DNA from: Pseudomonas sp. RGM2987
GTDB lineage: Bacteria; Pseudomonadota; Gammaproteobacteria; Pseudomonadales; Pseudomonadaceae
Assembly (NCBI RefSeq): GCF_022952855.1
Contig: NZ_JALJDX010000209.1
Span: forward strand, 1 to 64,000
Direction: 5' to 3'
Length of the DNA stretch: 64,000 nucleotides
Part shown: positions 42,083 through 50,503 of the stretch, in pieces
Layout: every line of letters starts with the position of its first letter
Numbering within the stretch: the stretch's first letter is position 1
Made by a program: the position numbers and the translations under genes
The notes under the pieces: model-generated
What the model saw: the letters and a program-made list of their open reading frames with translations, nothing else
What the model was told of the DNA's origin: nothing
The model's database searches: none

Positions 42083-42169
42083 CTTGAGCCCGGCGCCGGG
42101 CGCACAACGGCGCTTCAACACTGCCCGCCTCCTCGGTAGGATGTGCCTACGGTCTCGGAGGCTTCCAAC

Positions 42170-42634
42170 ATGCTTATCGGCGTCTTGCTGGTTATCACCT
42201 GGCTTATCCTCTTGTTGCGCTACCCGGCCAAGGCGTTGCCAGTCTCCATGGCGGCGTTCGTCGGGCTGGGCCTGGTCGCCGGTTGGGTGCTCTGGCAGGA
42301 AAACCGCGAGAACCGGCAACTGGATCGCCTGGAACTGCGGGTGACCTATGCCCCCGGACACTGCCCCGCCGACCGTCCCCTGGCGTTGACCCTGAACAAC
42401 GGCAACGACGTGCCGCTGGTTGAGTTGCGCTGGCGGATCGCGGCCTACGCCCCCGGGGACACCATCAACCTGGCCGACAACCCTTACGATGCACCGCGCT
42501 ACCGTGGCCCCGGCGAACTGCAACCGGGCGCCAGCTGGCAGGACTGCCTGCCCCTGCCGCCACTGCGCCCCGGTTATCGTGCACAGAGCCTGGAGTTTCG
42601 CGCCGAGCGATTGCACGGTAGCTTCTCCAACTGA
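42170..42634 (+). CDS. Hypothetical membrane-anchored protein
   Basis: A 154-residue protein with two hydrophobic segments at the N-terminus (about 1-20 and 27-45, MLIGVLLVITWLILLL and VSMAAFVGLGLVAGWVL) and a soluble beta-rich remainder with two cysteines (CPADRPL and QDCLPLPP). The start at 42170 follows CGGAGG. I do not recognise the family. It is in tandem with the dehydrogenase gene, 36 bases upstream of it. Confidence 0.75.
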   Translation: MLIGVLLVITWLILLLRYPAKALPVSMAAFVGLGLVAGWVLWQENRENRQLDRLELRVTYAPGHCPADRPLALTLNNGNDVPLVELRWRIAAYAPGDTINLADNPYDAPRYRGPGELQPGASWQDCLPLPPLRPGYRAQSLEFRAERLHGSFSN

Positions 42635-42670
42635 TTCCACTCCTCCACTTTCTTGCACAAGGAATGCGCC

Positions 42671-43495
42671 ATGCCTGTCGCGTTGATCACCGGATGTTCC
42701 AGCGGCATCGGCCGCGCCCTGGCCGATGCCTTCAAGGCTGCCGGGTATCAGGTTTGGGCCACTGCGCGGAAAGCCGAGGATGTGGCGGCGCTGGGCGCTG
42801 CCGGGTTTACCGCCGTTCAGTTGGACGTGAATGATGGCCCGGCGCTGGAGCAGTTGAGCGAGCGGATCAACCAGCAGCACGGCGGCCTGGACGTACTGAT
42901 CAACAATGCCGGCTACGGTGCCATGGGCCCCCTGCTGGATGGCGGTGTACCGGCGATGCAGCGTCAGTTCGAAACCAATGTGTTTGCCATCGTCGGGGTG
43001 ACCCGCGCACTGTTCCCGGTGCTGCGCCGGGCCAAGGGCCTGGTGGTGAATATCGGCAGCGTGTCCGGGGTGCTGGTCACGCCGTTTGCCGGGGCGTATT
43101 GCGCCTCGAAAGCTGCCGTGCACGCCCTGAGCGATGCGCTGCGCATGGAGCTGGCGCCGTTTGGGATTCGGGTGATGGAGGTCCAGCCCGGCGCCATTGC
43201 GTCCAGCTTTGCCAGGAATGCGGGCCATGAAGCTGAACAACTGATCAGCGAACAGTCGCCCTGGTGGCCGCTGCGCGACGGCATCCGCGCCCGGGCCAAG
43301 GCGTCCCAGGACAACCCTACCCCGGCCAGCGAATTCGCCGCTGGACTGCTCAAGGCCGTGCAACAACCCAAGCCCCCGCGCCTGCTGCGCCTGGGCAACG
43401 GCAGCCGGTCACTGCCGCTGATGGCCGGCTGGCTGCCCAAGGGGTTGCTGGAGAAGGGCTTGAGGAAACGGTTTGGCCTGGGGGGCTCGCTTTGA
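42671..43495 (+). CDS. Short-chain dehydrogenase/reductase
   Basis: Classical SDR of 274 residues. The coenzyme motif TGCSSGIG is at 7-14, NNAG at 78-81, and the catalytic triad is Ser130, Tyr143 and Lys147 (YCASK). The start at 42671 has AAGGAA upstream. The C-terminal region is longer than the 250-residue core and ends in basic residues. Substrate unknown. Confidence 0.88.
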   Translation: MPVALITGCSSGIGRALADAFKAAGYQVWATARKAEDVAALGAAGFTAVQLDVNDGPALEQLSERINQQHGGLDVLINNAGYGAMGPLLDGGVPAMQRQFETNVFAIVGVTRALFPVLRRAKGLVVNIGSVSGVLVTPFAGAYCASKAAVHALSDALRMELAPFGIRVMEVQPGAIASSFARNAGHEAEQLISEQSPWWPLRDGIRARAKASQDNPTPASEFAAGLLKAVQQPKPPRLLRLGNGSRSLPLMAGWLPKGLLEKGLRKRFGLGGSL

Positions 43496-43524
43496 CCTGA
43501 AGGTCCTTTTGGGGCGGCTTCGCC

Positions 43525-43553
43525 ACCCAGCGGGAGCAAGCTCCCTCGCCACA
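43525..43553. repeat. Single REP, type A
   Basis: One type A core in reverse orientation, 30 bases after the SDR gene. A GC-rich stretch before it (GGCGGCTTCGCC) may pair locally. Its partner copy is missing. Confidence 0.8.
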
Positions 43554-43586
43554 GACGATCGGTGACTCCAAGCCCACCGCAGACTC

Positions 43587-43679
43587 TGTGGGAGCGAGCC
43601 TGCTCGCGATGACGGCGGCACATCCAACATCAATGCAAGCTGAACCAACGCTATCGCGAGCAAGCTTTGCTCCCACAGA
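43587..43679. repeat. REP pair, divergent type B
   Basis: Both arms differ from the common core: the left reads GAGCGAGCCTGCTCGCGA and the right carries CAAGCTTTGCTCCC, with one extra base. This makes a diverged pair. Confidence 0.85.
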
Positions 43680-43730
43680 GCCCGTGGCATGCCACCAGAT
43701 CCCAAATACACCACACATCCACTGTGGGAG

Positions 43731-43826
43731 CGGGCTTGCTCCGGGCGGCGATCCGACGAAAGCGTCAGTCCAGCCAATATCCTCGTCGACTGACCCACCG
43801 CCTTCGCGAGCAAGCCCGCTCCCACC
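43731..43826. repeat. REP pair, type B with 14-base insertion
   Basis: The left arm is interrupted after GCTTGCTC by CGGGCGGCGATCCGA and resumes with CGAAAGCG, the exact reverse complement of the variant at 36743-36763. The right arm is standard. Confidence 0.9.
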
Positions 43827-43828
43827 GA

Positions 43829-44692
43829 TCACCGCCCGGCCTGGTTTTCCACCACCACCGTACAGGTCATCCCCGCCGCCAGCAGCACACCCTCCGGCAC
43901 TTCATCCAGATGAATTCGCACCGGCACACGCTGCGCCAGGCGGACCCAGTTGAAGGTCGGGTTGACGTCGGCGATCAGCTCGCGGCTCTGAGGATTGTCG
44001 CGGTCGTAGATGCCGCGGGAGATGCTTTCCACATGCCCCTTGAGTAGCTCGCCGCTCATCAACTGCAACTGCGCCGAATCGCCGATTCGGACCTTGGGCA
44101 GCTTGGTTTCTTCAAAGAAGCCGTAGACCCAGAATGAATTCATGTCGACCACGGCCATTTTCGCCTCGCCGATGCGCGCATAGTCGCCGCGATGCACGTT
44201 GAGGTTGGTGACGTAGCCATCCACCGCCGCGCGGACTTCGGTGCGCGACAGGTTCAGCTCGGCAGCTTCCAGCTGTGCCTGGGCGTGCTGGTAGTCGGCC
44301 AGGGCCGAGTCGGCGATGTTACTGGCGTCATCGCGGCTTTCCCGGGAGATCACCAGGCTGTCCAGGTCGGCGCGGCGATGGGCATTGACCTTGCGCATTT
44401 CCCAGGTGGCCTTGCGCGACGCCACGAGTGAGCGAGCCTGTTGCACCGCGATGCGGTAGTGCTCGGGGTCGATACGCATCAGCAGGTCGCCCTTTTTCAC
44501 CAACTGGTTGTCGCGCACCGGCACTTCGACCACCTCGCCGCTGACGTCCGCCGCGACATTGATGATGTCGGCTCGCACCCGGCCATCGCGGGTCCAGGGG
44601 GTGTTCATGTAGTGCTCCCACAGCGTGCGGCCAATCCACAGCGCCAGGGCCAGCACCAGCAGCGTCGCAAACAGGCTGAAAAACTTTTTCAT
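43829..44692 (-). CDS. HlyD-family efflux adaptor (AaeA-like)
   Basis: Membrane-fusion protein of 287 residues: one N-terminal membrane segment (about 5-24), a lipoyl-like half (RADIINVAADVSGEV and VKKGDLLMRIDPE), a coiled-coil hairpin (about 85-150) and the second lipoyl half (RAAVDGYVTNLNVHRGDY). It is in order with DUF1656 and FUSC genes, as in E. coli aaeXAB for p-hydroxybenzoate efflux. The substrate is inferred to be an aromatic acid. Confidence 0.88.
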   Translation of the reverse strand: MKKFFSLFATLLVLALALWIGRTLWEHYMNTPWTRDGRVRADIINVAADVSGEVVEVPVRDNQLVKKGDLLMRIDPEHYRIAVQQARSLVASRKATWEMRKVNAHRRADLDSLVISRESRDDASNIADSALADYQHAQAQLEAAELNLSRTEVRAAVDGYVTNLNVHRGDYARIGEAKMAVVDMNSFWVYGFFEETKLPKVRIGDSAQLQLMSGELLKGHVESISRGIYDRDNPQSRELIADVNPTFNWVRLAQRVPVRIHLDEVPEGVLLAAGMTCTVVVENQAGR

Positions 44693-44702
44693 CGCATCGA
44701 TC

Positions 44703-44903
44703 TCAACGGTAGACCGTCAGCGCCAGCGCGCCGAACAGACAGGTAAACAGACTCAGGCGCAGCAGCGCCGGGTGCCAGAAATAGCGGTACAAATCCAGCC
44801 CGGACAGCAAGCGATCCAACGCCCAGGCAAGGCCGGCGGCGATGAAAAACATCAGGGTCATGGTCGGCATGTACACGCCATGGAAGGCGATCTCACGGGG
44901 CAT
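44703..44903 (-). CDS. DUF1656 membrane protein (AaeX-like)
   Basis: Small protein of 66 residues with two membrane segments and the DUF1656 start PREIAFHGVYMPTM. It overlaps the upstream FUSC gene by 11 bases and precedes the adaptor gene by 10. This is the usual arrangement of aromatic-acid efflux operons. Confidence 0.9.
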   Translation of the reverse strand: MPREIAFHGVYMPTMTLMFFIAAGLAWALDRLLSGLDLYRYFWHPALLRLSLFTCLFGALALTVYR

Positions 44904-47076
44904 GTTCAGGTTCCTGGCGTAGCGGTGCGGCGTAGGCCGCCAACGGTGATTGCGGGTCGAGCAACGAAGTGCGGATGAAATGCAGGTAGCTTTTCACCCG
45001 ACGCAGGGCCGAGGTGTCGAAATGCGGCGCGAAGGGTTCGTCGGTGGACTGCACGCGGTTGATGGCCTGGTTCACCGCCACCAGGGCGCGTTGCAGATTG
45101 CTCGGGCTCGGCTGACGGAACAGGCGTACCAGCGCCCGTCCCATCACGCGGATCGCCTGGCGCCACGGCTGGCTTTCGGCATAGGCCGGATGTTCCGGCA
45201 GAATCGCCTGCTCCTTGCGCAACTCGATGATCGCGTGACCGATCTCCAGCACCACGAACATCCAGCGCAACAAGTCTCGCTGCACCTGGGGTTGCCCGGC
45301 CGCCAGCCCATAGGCCTGGTGCAGCAGATCCCGGGGGCGACTTTCAAAACCCGACGCCAGGCCCTTGAGCTTGCCGCTGATGGCAGACACCACTTGTTCA
45401 CGCAGATCCTGTTCGAGCCGGCGCCATAACCAGCTGCTGTTGGGCGGCAGGATGATCGCCCCTGCGGCGGCACAGACCAGCATGCCGAGGATCATCGCGA
45501 GGTAGTCGTTGATGAAGGCGTAAGGGTTGTAGACCGTCAGGTTGTCCGGCACCGAGCCGGTGCAGAAGAAAATCAGCAACCCCAGCCCGACCCCCGCGTA
45601 CTGCGGCCGCGAACTGAGGAACGAGCCGAGCATGATCACCGGCGCCAGCATCACGCAGAGCAACGGAAAACCGTCGATCAGCGGAAAGATGAAAAACATC
45701 TCGACGAAACCGACCAGCGCGCCGAGCAGGGTGCCGCACGCCATCTGGAACGCCATGCGCTTGGGGTTCGGCGTGGCGGCCGACACCCCTACCGTGGCCG
45801 CGGCAATCATGGTCATGGTCGCGCCACTCGGCCAGGCGGTGGCGACCCAATAGCTGCCCAGTAAAGCAAGAATGAACGCAGCGCGAAGCCCCGAGGCCGC
45901 AGCCGCCAGCCAGTTGGTCTGCGGCACGAAGGGCTCGTCCCAGCGCTCCCGTTCATGGTGGTGATCGGCCAGGGAAGCGTGGGTCAGGGCGTAGCTGTGC
46001 AGGTCGTCGACAAAGCGATAAAGCAACTCGTAGGCGGTGTGGAAATCCAGCTGCTGCGCATCGCTTGGCTGTGTTTCCTGAAATAACGCCCGCAGCCGCC
46101 GCACCTGGGCCGGCAGCTCGGCTTTGTACTCGGCCAGCGCCATCGCCAGGCGTGCCGCATCGGCGTCGGTGAGGGCTCGACCACCGAAGCCGTCGAGCAA
46201 TTCAGCCAGCGTGTACAAGCCGGGCTTGATGGCGTCGGCGACATGCTCCGCCGCGCTGCTGCGCAGACGTTCGAGCAACTGGTGCAAGGCATTGAAGCGC
46301 GTGGTGATGCCCATGAACTCGCTGTTCAAGCGACTGAGCCGACCGTTGCGCCGACGCATATGCGGGTCTTCGAACACGGTAACGCTGCGCAGGCTTTCCA
46401 AGCCGACGGCCTCGGCAATGAAGCGCACATTGCCGGCCTCGAACGCCTCGCGTTGGCTACGTCCGCGCAACCCGTCCGTAACGAACAGAGCAAACACCCC
46501 GAAGCGCTGGTACAGGGCGTTGCGCATCGCGGCGCTGGCGGTCTGCGGCAGGATCGCGGCGCTGACCAGGGTCGAGCAGACAATCCCCAGGGAAATTTCC
46601 AACACCCGCCAGACCGCCGCCATGAACGCACCTTCCGGATGCGCCAGGGCTGGCAGGCCGATCACCGCCGCGGTGTAGCCGGCCAGCACGAAACCGTAGG
46701 CCCGGAAGGTGCGGTAACGCGCTGCCCCCGCTGTACAGATGCCGACCCAGATCGTCAGGCAACCGAGGAACAGCTCGGTGCTCTGGGCAAACAAAGCGAT
46801 CAGCGCCACCATCACCGCCGAGCCAGCCAGGGTGCCGAGGAAGCGATAGAAACTCTTGGCGAACACTTGGCCGCTCTGGGGTTGCATCACGATAAACACG
46901 GTGATCATCGCCGTGCGCGGTTGCGGCAGCTCCAGGCGCATCGCCAGCCACAGCGTCAGGAACGCGGCGAACAGGACCTTGAAAATGTAGATCCAGGTCA
47001 CCCCGTCGCTGCGGGCCCAGTCGTAGAAACCCCGGCGCCATTCGAGGCGGTACAGTCGGCGCATGGTACTCAGCAT
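44893..47076 (-). CDS. FUSC-family efflux permease (AaeB-like)
   Basis: Inner-membrane transporter of 727 residues with two FUSC-type membrane blocks (about 30-175 and 395-540) and soluble parts between and after. The ATG at 47076 overlaps the stop of the upstream OMF gene (ATGCTGA), so coupling is likely; the ATG at 47064 is an alternative. Codons further upstream in this frame are REP sequence and not counted. It is likely to export aromatic carboxylates with the adaptor and the OMF. Confidence 0.88.
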   Translation of the reverse strand: MLSTMRRLYRLEWRRGFYDWARSDGVTWIYIFKVLFAAFLTLWLAMRLELPQPRTAMITVFIVMQPQSGQVFAKSFYRFLGTLAGSAVMVALIALFAQSTELFLGCLTIWVGICTAGAARYRTFRAYGFVLAGYTAAVIGLPALAHPEGAFMAAVWRVLEISLGIVCSTLVSAAILPQTASAAMRNALYQRFGVFALFVTDGLRGRSQREAFEAGNVRFIAEAVGLESLRSVTVFEDPHMRRRNGRLSRLNSEFMGITTRFNALHQLLERLRSSAAEHVADAIKPGLYTLAELLDGFGGRALTDADAARLAMALAEYKAELPAQVRRLRALFQETQPSDAQQLDFHTAYELLYRFVDDLHSYALTHASLADHHHERERWDEPFVPQTNWLAAAASGLRAAFILALLGSYWVATAWPSGATMTMIAAATVGVSAATPNPKRMAFQMACGTLLGALVGFVEMFFIFPLIDGFPLLCVMLAPVIMLGSFLSSRPQYAGVGLGLLIFFCTGSVPDNLTVYNPYAFINDYLAMILGMLVCAAAGAIILPPNSSWLWRRLEQDLREQVVSAISGKLKGLASGFESRPRDLLHQAYGLAAGQPQVQRDLLRWMFVVLEIGHAIIELRKEQAILPEHPAYAESQPWRQAIRVMGRALVRLFRQPSPSNLQRALVAVNQAINRVQSTDEPFAPHFDTSALRRVKSYLHFIRTSLLDPQSPLAAYAAPLRQEPEHAP

Positions 47077-48653
47077 TGTGGCGAGGGAGCTTGCTCCCGC
47101 TTGGGTGCACAGCACCCACTTGCAGGTACAACGACTGCTGCGCAGTCCAGCGGGAGCAAGCTCCCTCGCCACGGTGCCTGACTCAGGGAAGTGGGTTCGG
47201 GTGCGGTGTCGCTACCGGCGTCCAGCCCGCCACCCAGTGCAGTCACCAACTCGGCATGCACACTCAGCCGTGCGGCCTCCACCTGTTGCTGCACTTGTTG
47301 CTGCTTGAACAGCAGGCTCTGGGCATTGAGCACGTTGAGGTAGTCGGTCAAGCCGCGCTGGAAGGCGACCATGGCAATGTCGTAGGTGCGCTGGGCCGCA
47401 GCCACCGATTCAGCGGCGAAGGCCTGTTGCTTGTCCATGGATTGGCGGCGGATCAGCTGGTCGGAAATGCTCTTGAGCGCATTCACCAGAGTCTGGTTGT
47501 AATGTGCGACCGCGACGTCATAGCCCGCCGCCGCCTCACCCAACTGCGAACGCAGGCGCCCACCGTCGAAAATCGGCAATGAGATGGCCGGCCCGACGCT
47601 GTAGGTGAGCTTCTTGCCCGTCAGAAACTCCAGCGCCCCCCCACCGGTCGCCATGTAGCCGATGCTGCCCACCAGATCGACGTTCGGATAGAAACCGGCG
47701 CGAGCCACATCAATGCCTCGGGCCTGGGCCATCACTTGCCAGCGCCCGGCAACCACATCCGGACGCTGGCCGAGCAGTTCAGCGGGTAAGGTCGAAGGCA
47801 GTTTCAACGGCGCGCCAAGGGCCAGCGTCGGGCGTTGCAGACGCGCGCCCTCGCCCGGTCCCTTGCCCGCCAGCGCGGCCAACTGATTGCGACTCAAGGC
47901 AATGGCTTCATCGAGCGCGTCGAGTTGTCGATGGGTTTCGGGCAGCGGCGCCTGGGCCTGGCTGACTTCGAAGTGAGTGCCGATACCGCCGTCCAGGCGC
48001 TTTTGCGCCAGTTGCAGAATCTGCTCCTGTTGACGCAGCGTCGCGGCGACGATATCGCGCTGGGCGTAGTGCAGCGAAAACTGGATGTAGGCCTGCACGA
48101 TGTTGTTCTGCAGCTCCAGTTGCGCCTGACGTCCCTCGGCCACGCTCATGTGCGCCAGATCGACCGCCCGCTCGCTGGCATTGCGTTCGCGCCCCCAGAG
48201 ATCCAAGGCGTAGCTCAGGCCCAGGCCCGCGTTATTGTCCCAAGTGGTGGTGTTGGCCAATTCGCCAGGGCCATAGAGCTGATCGGTGGGCCAGTTGTGC
48301 CGCTTGAGGGTCACGTCCGCGTTGACCTGCAGCGACTCGGCCGCCTCGGCCACCCCTGCCAGGGCCTTGGCCTGACGCACCCGGGCCGCCGCCATGGCGA
48401 GGCTCGGGCTGTCTTGCACGGCCAGCTCGATCCAGCGATCCAGTTGCGGATCGCCATAGGCTGTCCACCATTGACGGGGCGGCCAGTGGGCGTCGTAGGC
48501 GGCCTCGCGGATCGCGGCGTCGGTGGCCAGCTGATTGGCCGGCAACGCCTCGCCTTGCGGCGCAATCCCTCCTGTCCCGATGCAACCGCTGATGGCTGAC
48601 GTCAGAACCCAAACACTGAGAGTCTTCAGCTCTCTGCTGATGCAACGCGGCAC
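47070..48653 (-). CDS. Outer-membrane efflux lipoprotein (NodT/OprM type), C-terminus from a REP
   Basis: Outer-membrane factor of 527 residues. The proposed GTG start at 48653 gives a lipoprotein signal with lipobox ISGC; a TTG at 48662 is possible. The family pattern is present: QWWTAYGDPQLDRWIELA, LGLSYALDLWGRERN, and the repeat half GPAISLPIFDGGRLRSQL. The normal OMF end is near ALGGGLD. The last 33 codons run through a type A REP pair and end within it, giving a foreign tail (WRGSLLPLDCAAVV...KREQAPSPQC). Confidence 0.87.
   Translation of the reverse strand: MPRCISRELKTLSVWVLTSAISGCIGTGGIAPQGEALPANQLATDAAIREAAYDAHWPPRQWWTAYGDPQLDRWIELAVQDSPSLAMAAARVRQAKALAGVAEAAESLQVNADVTLKRHNWPTDQLYGPGELANTTTWDNNAGLGLSYALDLWGRERNASERAVDLAHMSVAEGRQAQLELQNNIVQAYIQFSLHYAQRDIVAATLRQQEQILQLAQKRLDGGIGTHFEVSQAQAPLPETHRQLDALDEAIALSRNQLAALAGKGPGEGARLQRPTLALGAPLKLPSTLPAELLGQRPDVVAGRWQVMAQARGIDVARAGFYPNVDLVGSIGYMATGGGALEFLTGKKLTYSVGPAISLPIFDGGRLRSQLGEAAAGYDVAVAHYNQTLVNALKSISDQLIRRQSMDKQQAFAAESVAAAQRTYDIAMVAFQRGLTDYLNVLNAQSLLFKQQQVQQQVEAARLSVHAELVTALGGGLDAGSDTAPEPTSLSQAPWRGSLLPLDCAAVVVPASGCCAPKREQAPSPQC
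47078..47172. repeat. REP pair, type A, inside the OMF gene
   Basis: Two inverted type A cores with a 45-base spacer. It supplies the last codons of the OMF gene and sits directly before the FUSC start. Confidence 0.92.
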
Positions 48654-48687
48654 TTGCGACAATTTCCTAGGAGAGAGAATCGAGAAC

Positions 48688-48780
48688 CTGTGGGAGCGGG
48701 CTTGCTCGCGAAGAGGGACTGACATTCAACATCACCGGTCACAGGCACACCGCTTTCGCGAGCAAGCCCGCTCCCACAGG
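48688..48780. repeat. REP pair, type B
   Basis: Two standard inverted type B cores just upstream of the OMF gene. The rest of the 308-bp gap to the LysR gene holds the divergent promoters, including the palindrome CGTTAACG at 48880-48887. Confidence 0.9.
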
Positions 48781-48961
48781 ATGCGCGCCAGACTCCAGAC
48801 GGACCCAAGCCACAATGCTGGCAATTCTAGGTACGCCACCCACCGGCGATAAGCCGGCCTTTCTGCGAATCTTTGTTACCGTTAACGCGATAATCCGTAA
48901 GTCGGGGTCGGTATCGCCGTAACTTCATGTCACAATTTGCTACCTCCCAAGAGAGCCCCCC

Positions 48962-49930
48962 ATGGACACTTTGCAAAACATGCGCGCGTTCAGCTGTGTT
49001 GCCGAAGCCGGCAGTTTCACCGCCGCCGCCGTGCAACTGGACACCACCACGGCCAACGTCTCGCGTGCGGTTTCCAACCTGGAAGCCCATCTGCAAACCC
49101 GACTGCTCAACCGCACCACCCGCCGCATTGCGTTGACCGAGGCCGGTAAACGCTACCTGCTGCGTTGCGAGCAGATCCTGGCGTACGTCGAGGAAGCCGA
49201 AGCCGAGGCCAGCGATGCCCATGCGCGCCCCGCCGGCCAGTTGAAAGTCCACACCATGACCGGTATCGGCCAGCATTTCGTGATCGACGCCATTGCCCGG
49301 TATCGCAAGACCCACCCGGACGTGACCTTCGACCTGACCCTGGCCAACCGCGTCCCGGACATCCTCGACGAGGGCTACGACGTGTCCATCGTGCTGGCCA
49401 GCGAGCTGCCGGATTCAGGCTTCGTCTCCCAGCGCTTGGGTATCACTTACAGCATCGTCTGCGCGTCGCCGGCCTACGTGAAAGCCAGCGGCTGCCCGCA
49501 AAAGCCCAGCGACCTGCTCAACCACGCATGCCTGCGCCTGGTCAGCCCGGTCATTCCGCTGGAAAAATGGGTGTTTGATGGCCCCGAGGGCCAGGAGATG
49601 GTGACCATCAACAGCTCACCGTTCCTGGTGAATTCCGCCGACGCCATGAAAACCGCGATCACCAGCGGCATGGGTGTAGGCGTGCTGCCGGTCTACGCGG
49701 CCATCGAAGGCCTGCGCAACGGCACGCTGGTGCGGGTCATGCCGAACTACCGCTCCCAGGAGCTGAACCTTTACGCGATCTACCCTTCGCGCCAATACCT
49801 GGACGCGAAGATCAAGACCTGGGTCGAATACCTGCGCGGTTCATTGCCGGAAATTCTCGCGGCGCACCAGGCCGAGCTGACGGCCTATGAGTTGAGCGGA
49901 AGCCTGGCGGGCGCCCGGGTCGCGAGCTGA
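48962..49930 (+). CDS. LysR-family transcriptional regulator (AaeR-like)
   Basis: LysR regulator of 322 residues with an N-terminal winged helix (AGSFTAAAVQLDTTTANVSRAVSNLEAHLQTRLLNRTTRR, shown in parts at 16-55) and a ligand-binding domain from about 90. It diverges from the efflux cluster, as aaeR does from aaeXAB in E. coli, so activation by an aromatic acid is the natural inference. TTA-N12-TAA around CGTTAACG (48876-48893) is a candidate binding site. Confidence 0.9.
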   Translation: MDTLQNMRAFSCVAEAGSFTAAAVQLDTTTANVSRAVSNLEAHLQTRLLNRTTRRIALTEAGKRYLLRCEQILAYVEEAEAEASDAHARPAGQLKVHTMTGIGQHFVIDAIARYRKTHPDVTFDLTLANRVPDILDEGYDVSIVLASELPDSGFVSQRLGITYSIVCASPAYVKASGCPQKPSDLLNHACLRLVSPVIPLEKWVFDGPEGQEMVTINSSPFLVNSADAMKTAITSGMGVGVLPVYAAIEGLRNGTLVRVMPNYRSQELNLYAIYPSRQYLDAKIKTWVEYLRGSLPEILAAHQAELTAYELSGSLAGARVAS

Positions 49931-49958
49931 AGTCGCGGGCGGGCGCCAGATGAGAAAT

Positions 49959-50201
49959 TCAGCGCTTGCCCATCGAGCGGCGTGTGCCGGGAGGCGCAGC
50001 GCCTGGGGTCTTGGTGTGGCCATTCTTCGCACCGTTCTTGTACCACGGCTGCTGCGCAGCACCTTTGGCTGCGGCCAGTTCGCCGGGCTTGAACGGGAAT
50101 TTGAAGGCCGGGATCGACGCTTGGATGTTTTCTGCGTTGGCCGCATCGCCGTCGCGCAGCTCGACCTGTTCGTCGACGGGCGACGGTGTCTGGGAAGTCA
50201 T
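49959..50201 (-). CDS. Small hypothetical protein
   Basis: An 80-residue, hydrophilic protein starting MTSQTPSPVDEQVELRDGDAAN and ending in a Lys/Arg/Gly/Pro-rich tail (TPGAAPPGTRRSMGKR). Codon use follows the genome pattern. No strong ribosome site is visible and no domain is recognised. The reading frame continues upstream through REP sequence, which I exclude. Confidence 0.6.
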   Translation of the reverse strand: MTSQTPSPVDEQVELRDGDAANAENIQASIPAFKFPFKPGELAAAKGAAQQPWYKNGAKNGHTKTPGAAPPGTRRSMGKR

Positions 50202-50236
50202 GTCAATACTGTTCAGTGAGGGTGGGACATCAATCC

Positions 50237-50279
50237 GTGGCGAGGGAGCTTGCTCCCGCTGGGCTGCGCAGCAGCCCCA
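50237..50279. repeat. Single REP, type A
   Basis: One type A core followed by a small GC stem (GGCTGCGCAGCAGCC). The inverted partner is absent. It lies between the small hypothetical gene and the RND operon promoter. Confidence 0.85.
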
Positions 50280-50402
50280 CAATCCATGCAGGTCGGCCCA
50301 GGTGAGCGGGCCGCGAAAGACGGCAGTATACCTGCCCGCAATCGCAATGCATCCGGCAGATTCGCCCAGCCTCACCGCCGGTCTGACAGTAATGCAGGAC
50401 AA

Positions 50403-50422
50403 AACTGACAAGCCTGTCAGTT
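50403..50422. promoter_or_regulatory. TetR-type palindrome before the RND operon
   Basis: AACTGACA-AGCC-TGTCAGTT, perfect 8-base arms around 4 bases, immediately before a candidate promoter (TTCCTG at 50433, 17 bases, TATAAG at 50456). A half site CTGACAGT lies 15 bases upstream near 50383. The spacing and symmetry suit a TetR-family repressor, though no tetR gene is in the window. Confidence 0.65.
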
Positions 50423-50503
50423 GAGCGTCACCTTCCTGACCGCCTCGCAACGCTATATAAGAACAATCACAATCCTATCGTCCCGAACCGGCGCTCCACA
50501 TCC

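Noticed and set aside
43525..43826. Repeat cluster resembling a CRISPR array
   Set aside because: The units are inverted REP pairs with differing spacing and diverged cores, not regularly spaced direct repeats; no cas genes are nearby.
47077..47172. Upstream extension of the FUSC gene to 47172
   Set aside because: The extra 32 codons are REP sequence; the ATG at 47076 overlapping the OMF stop is a better start.
48654..48725. Upstream extension of the OMF gene to 48725
   Set aside because: The first codons would be REP sequence and would place the lipoprotein signal internally; a GTG at 48653 gives a proper signal.
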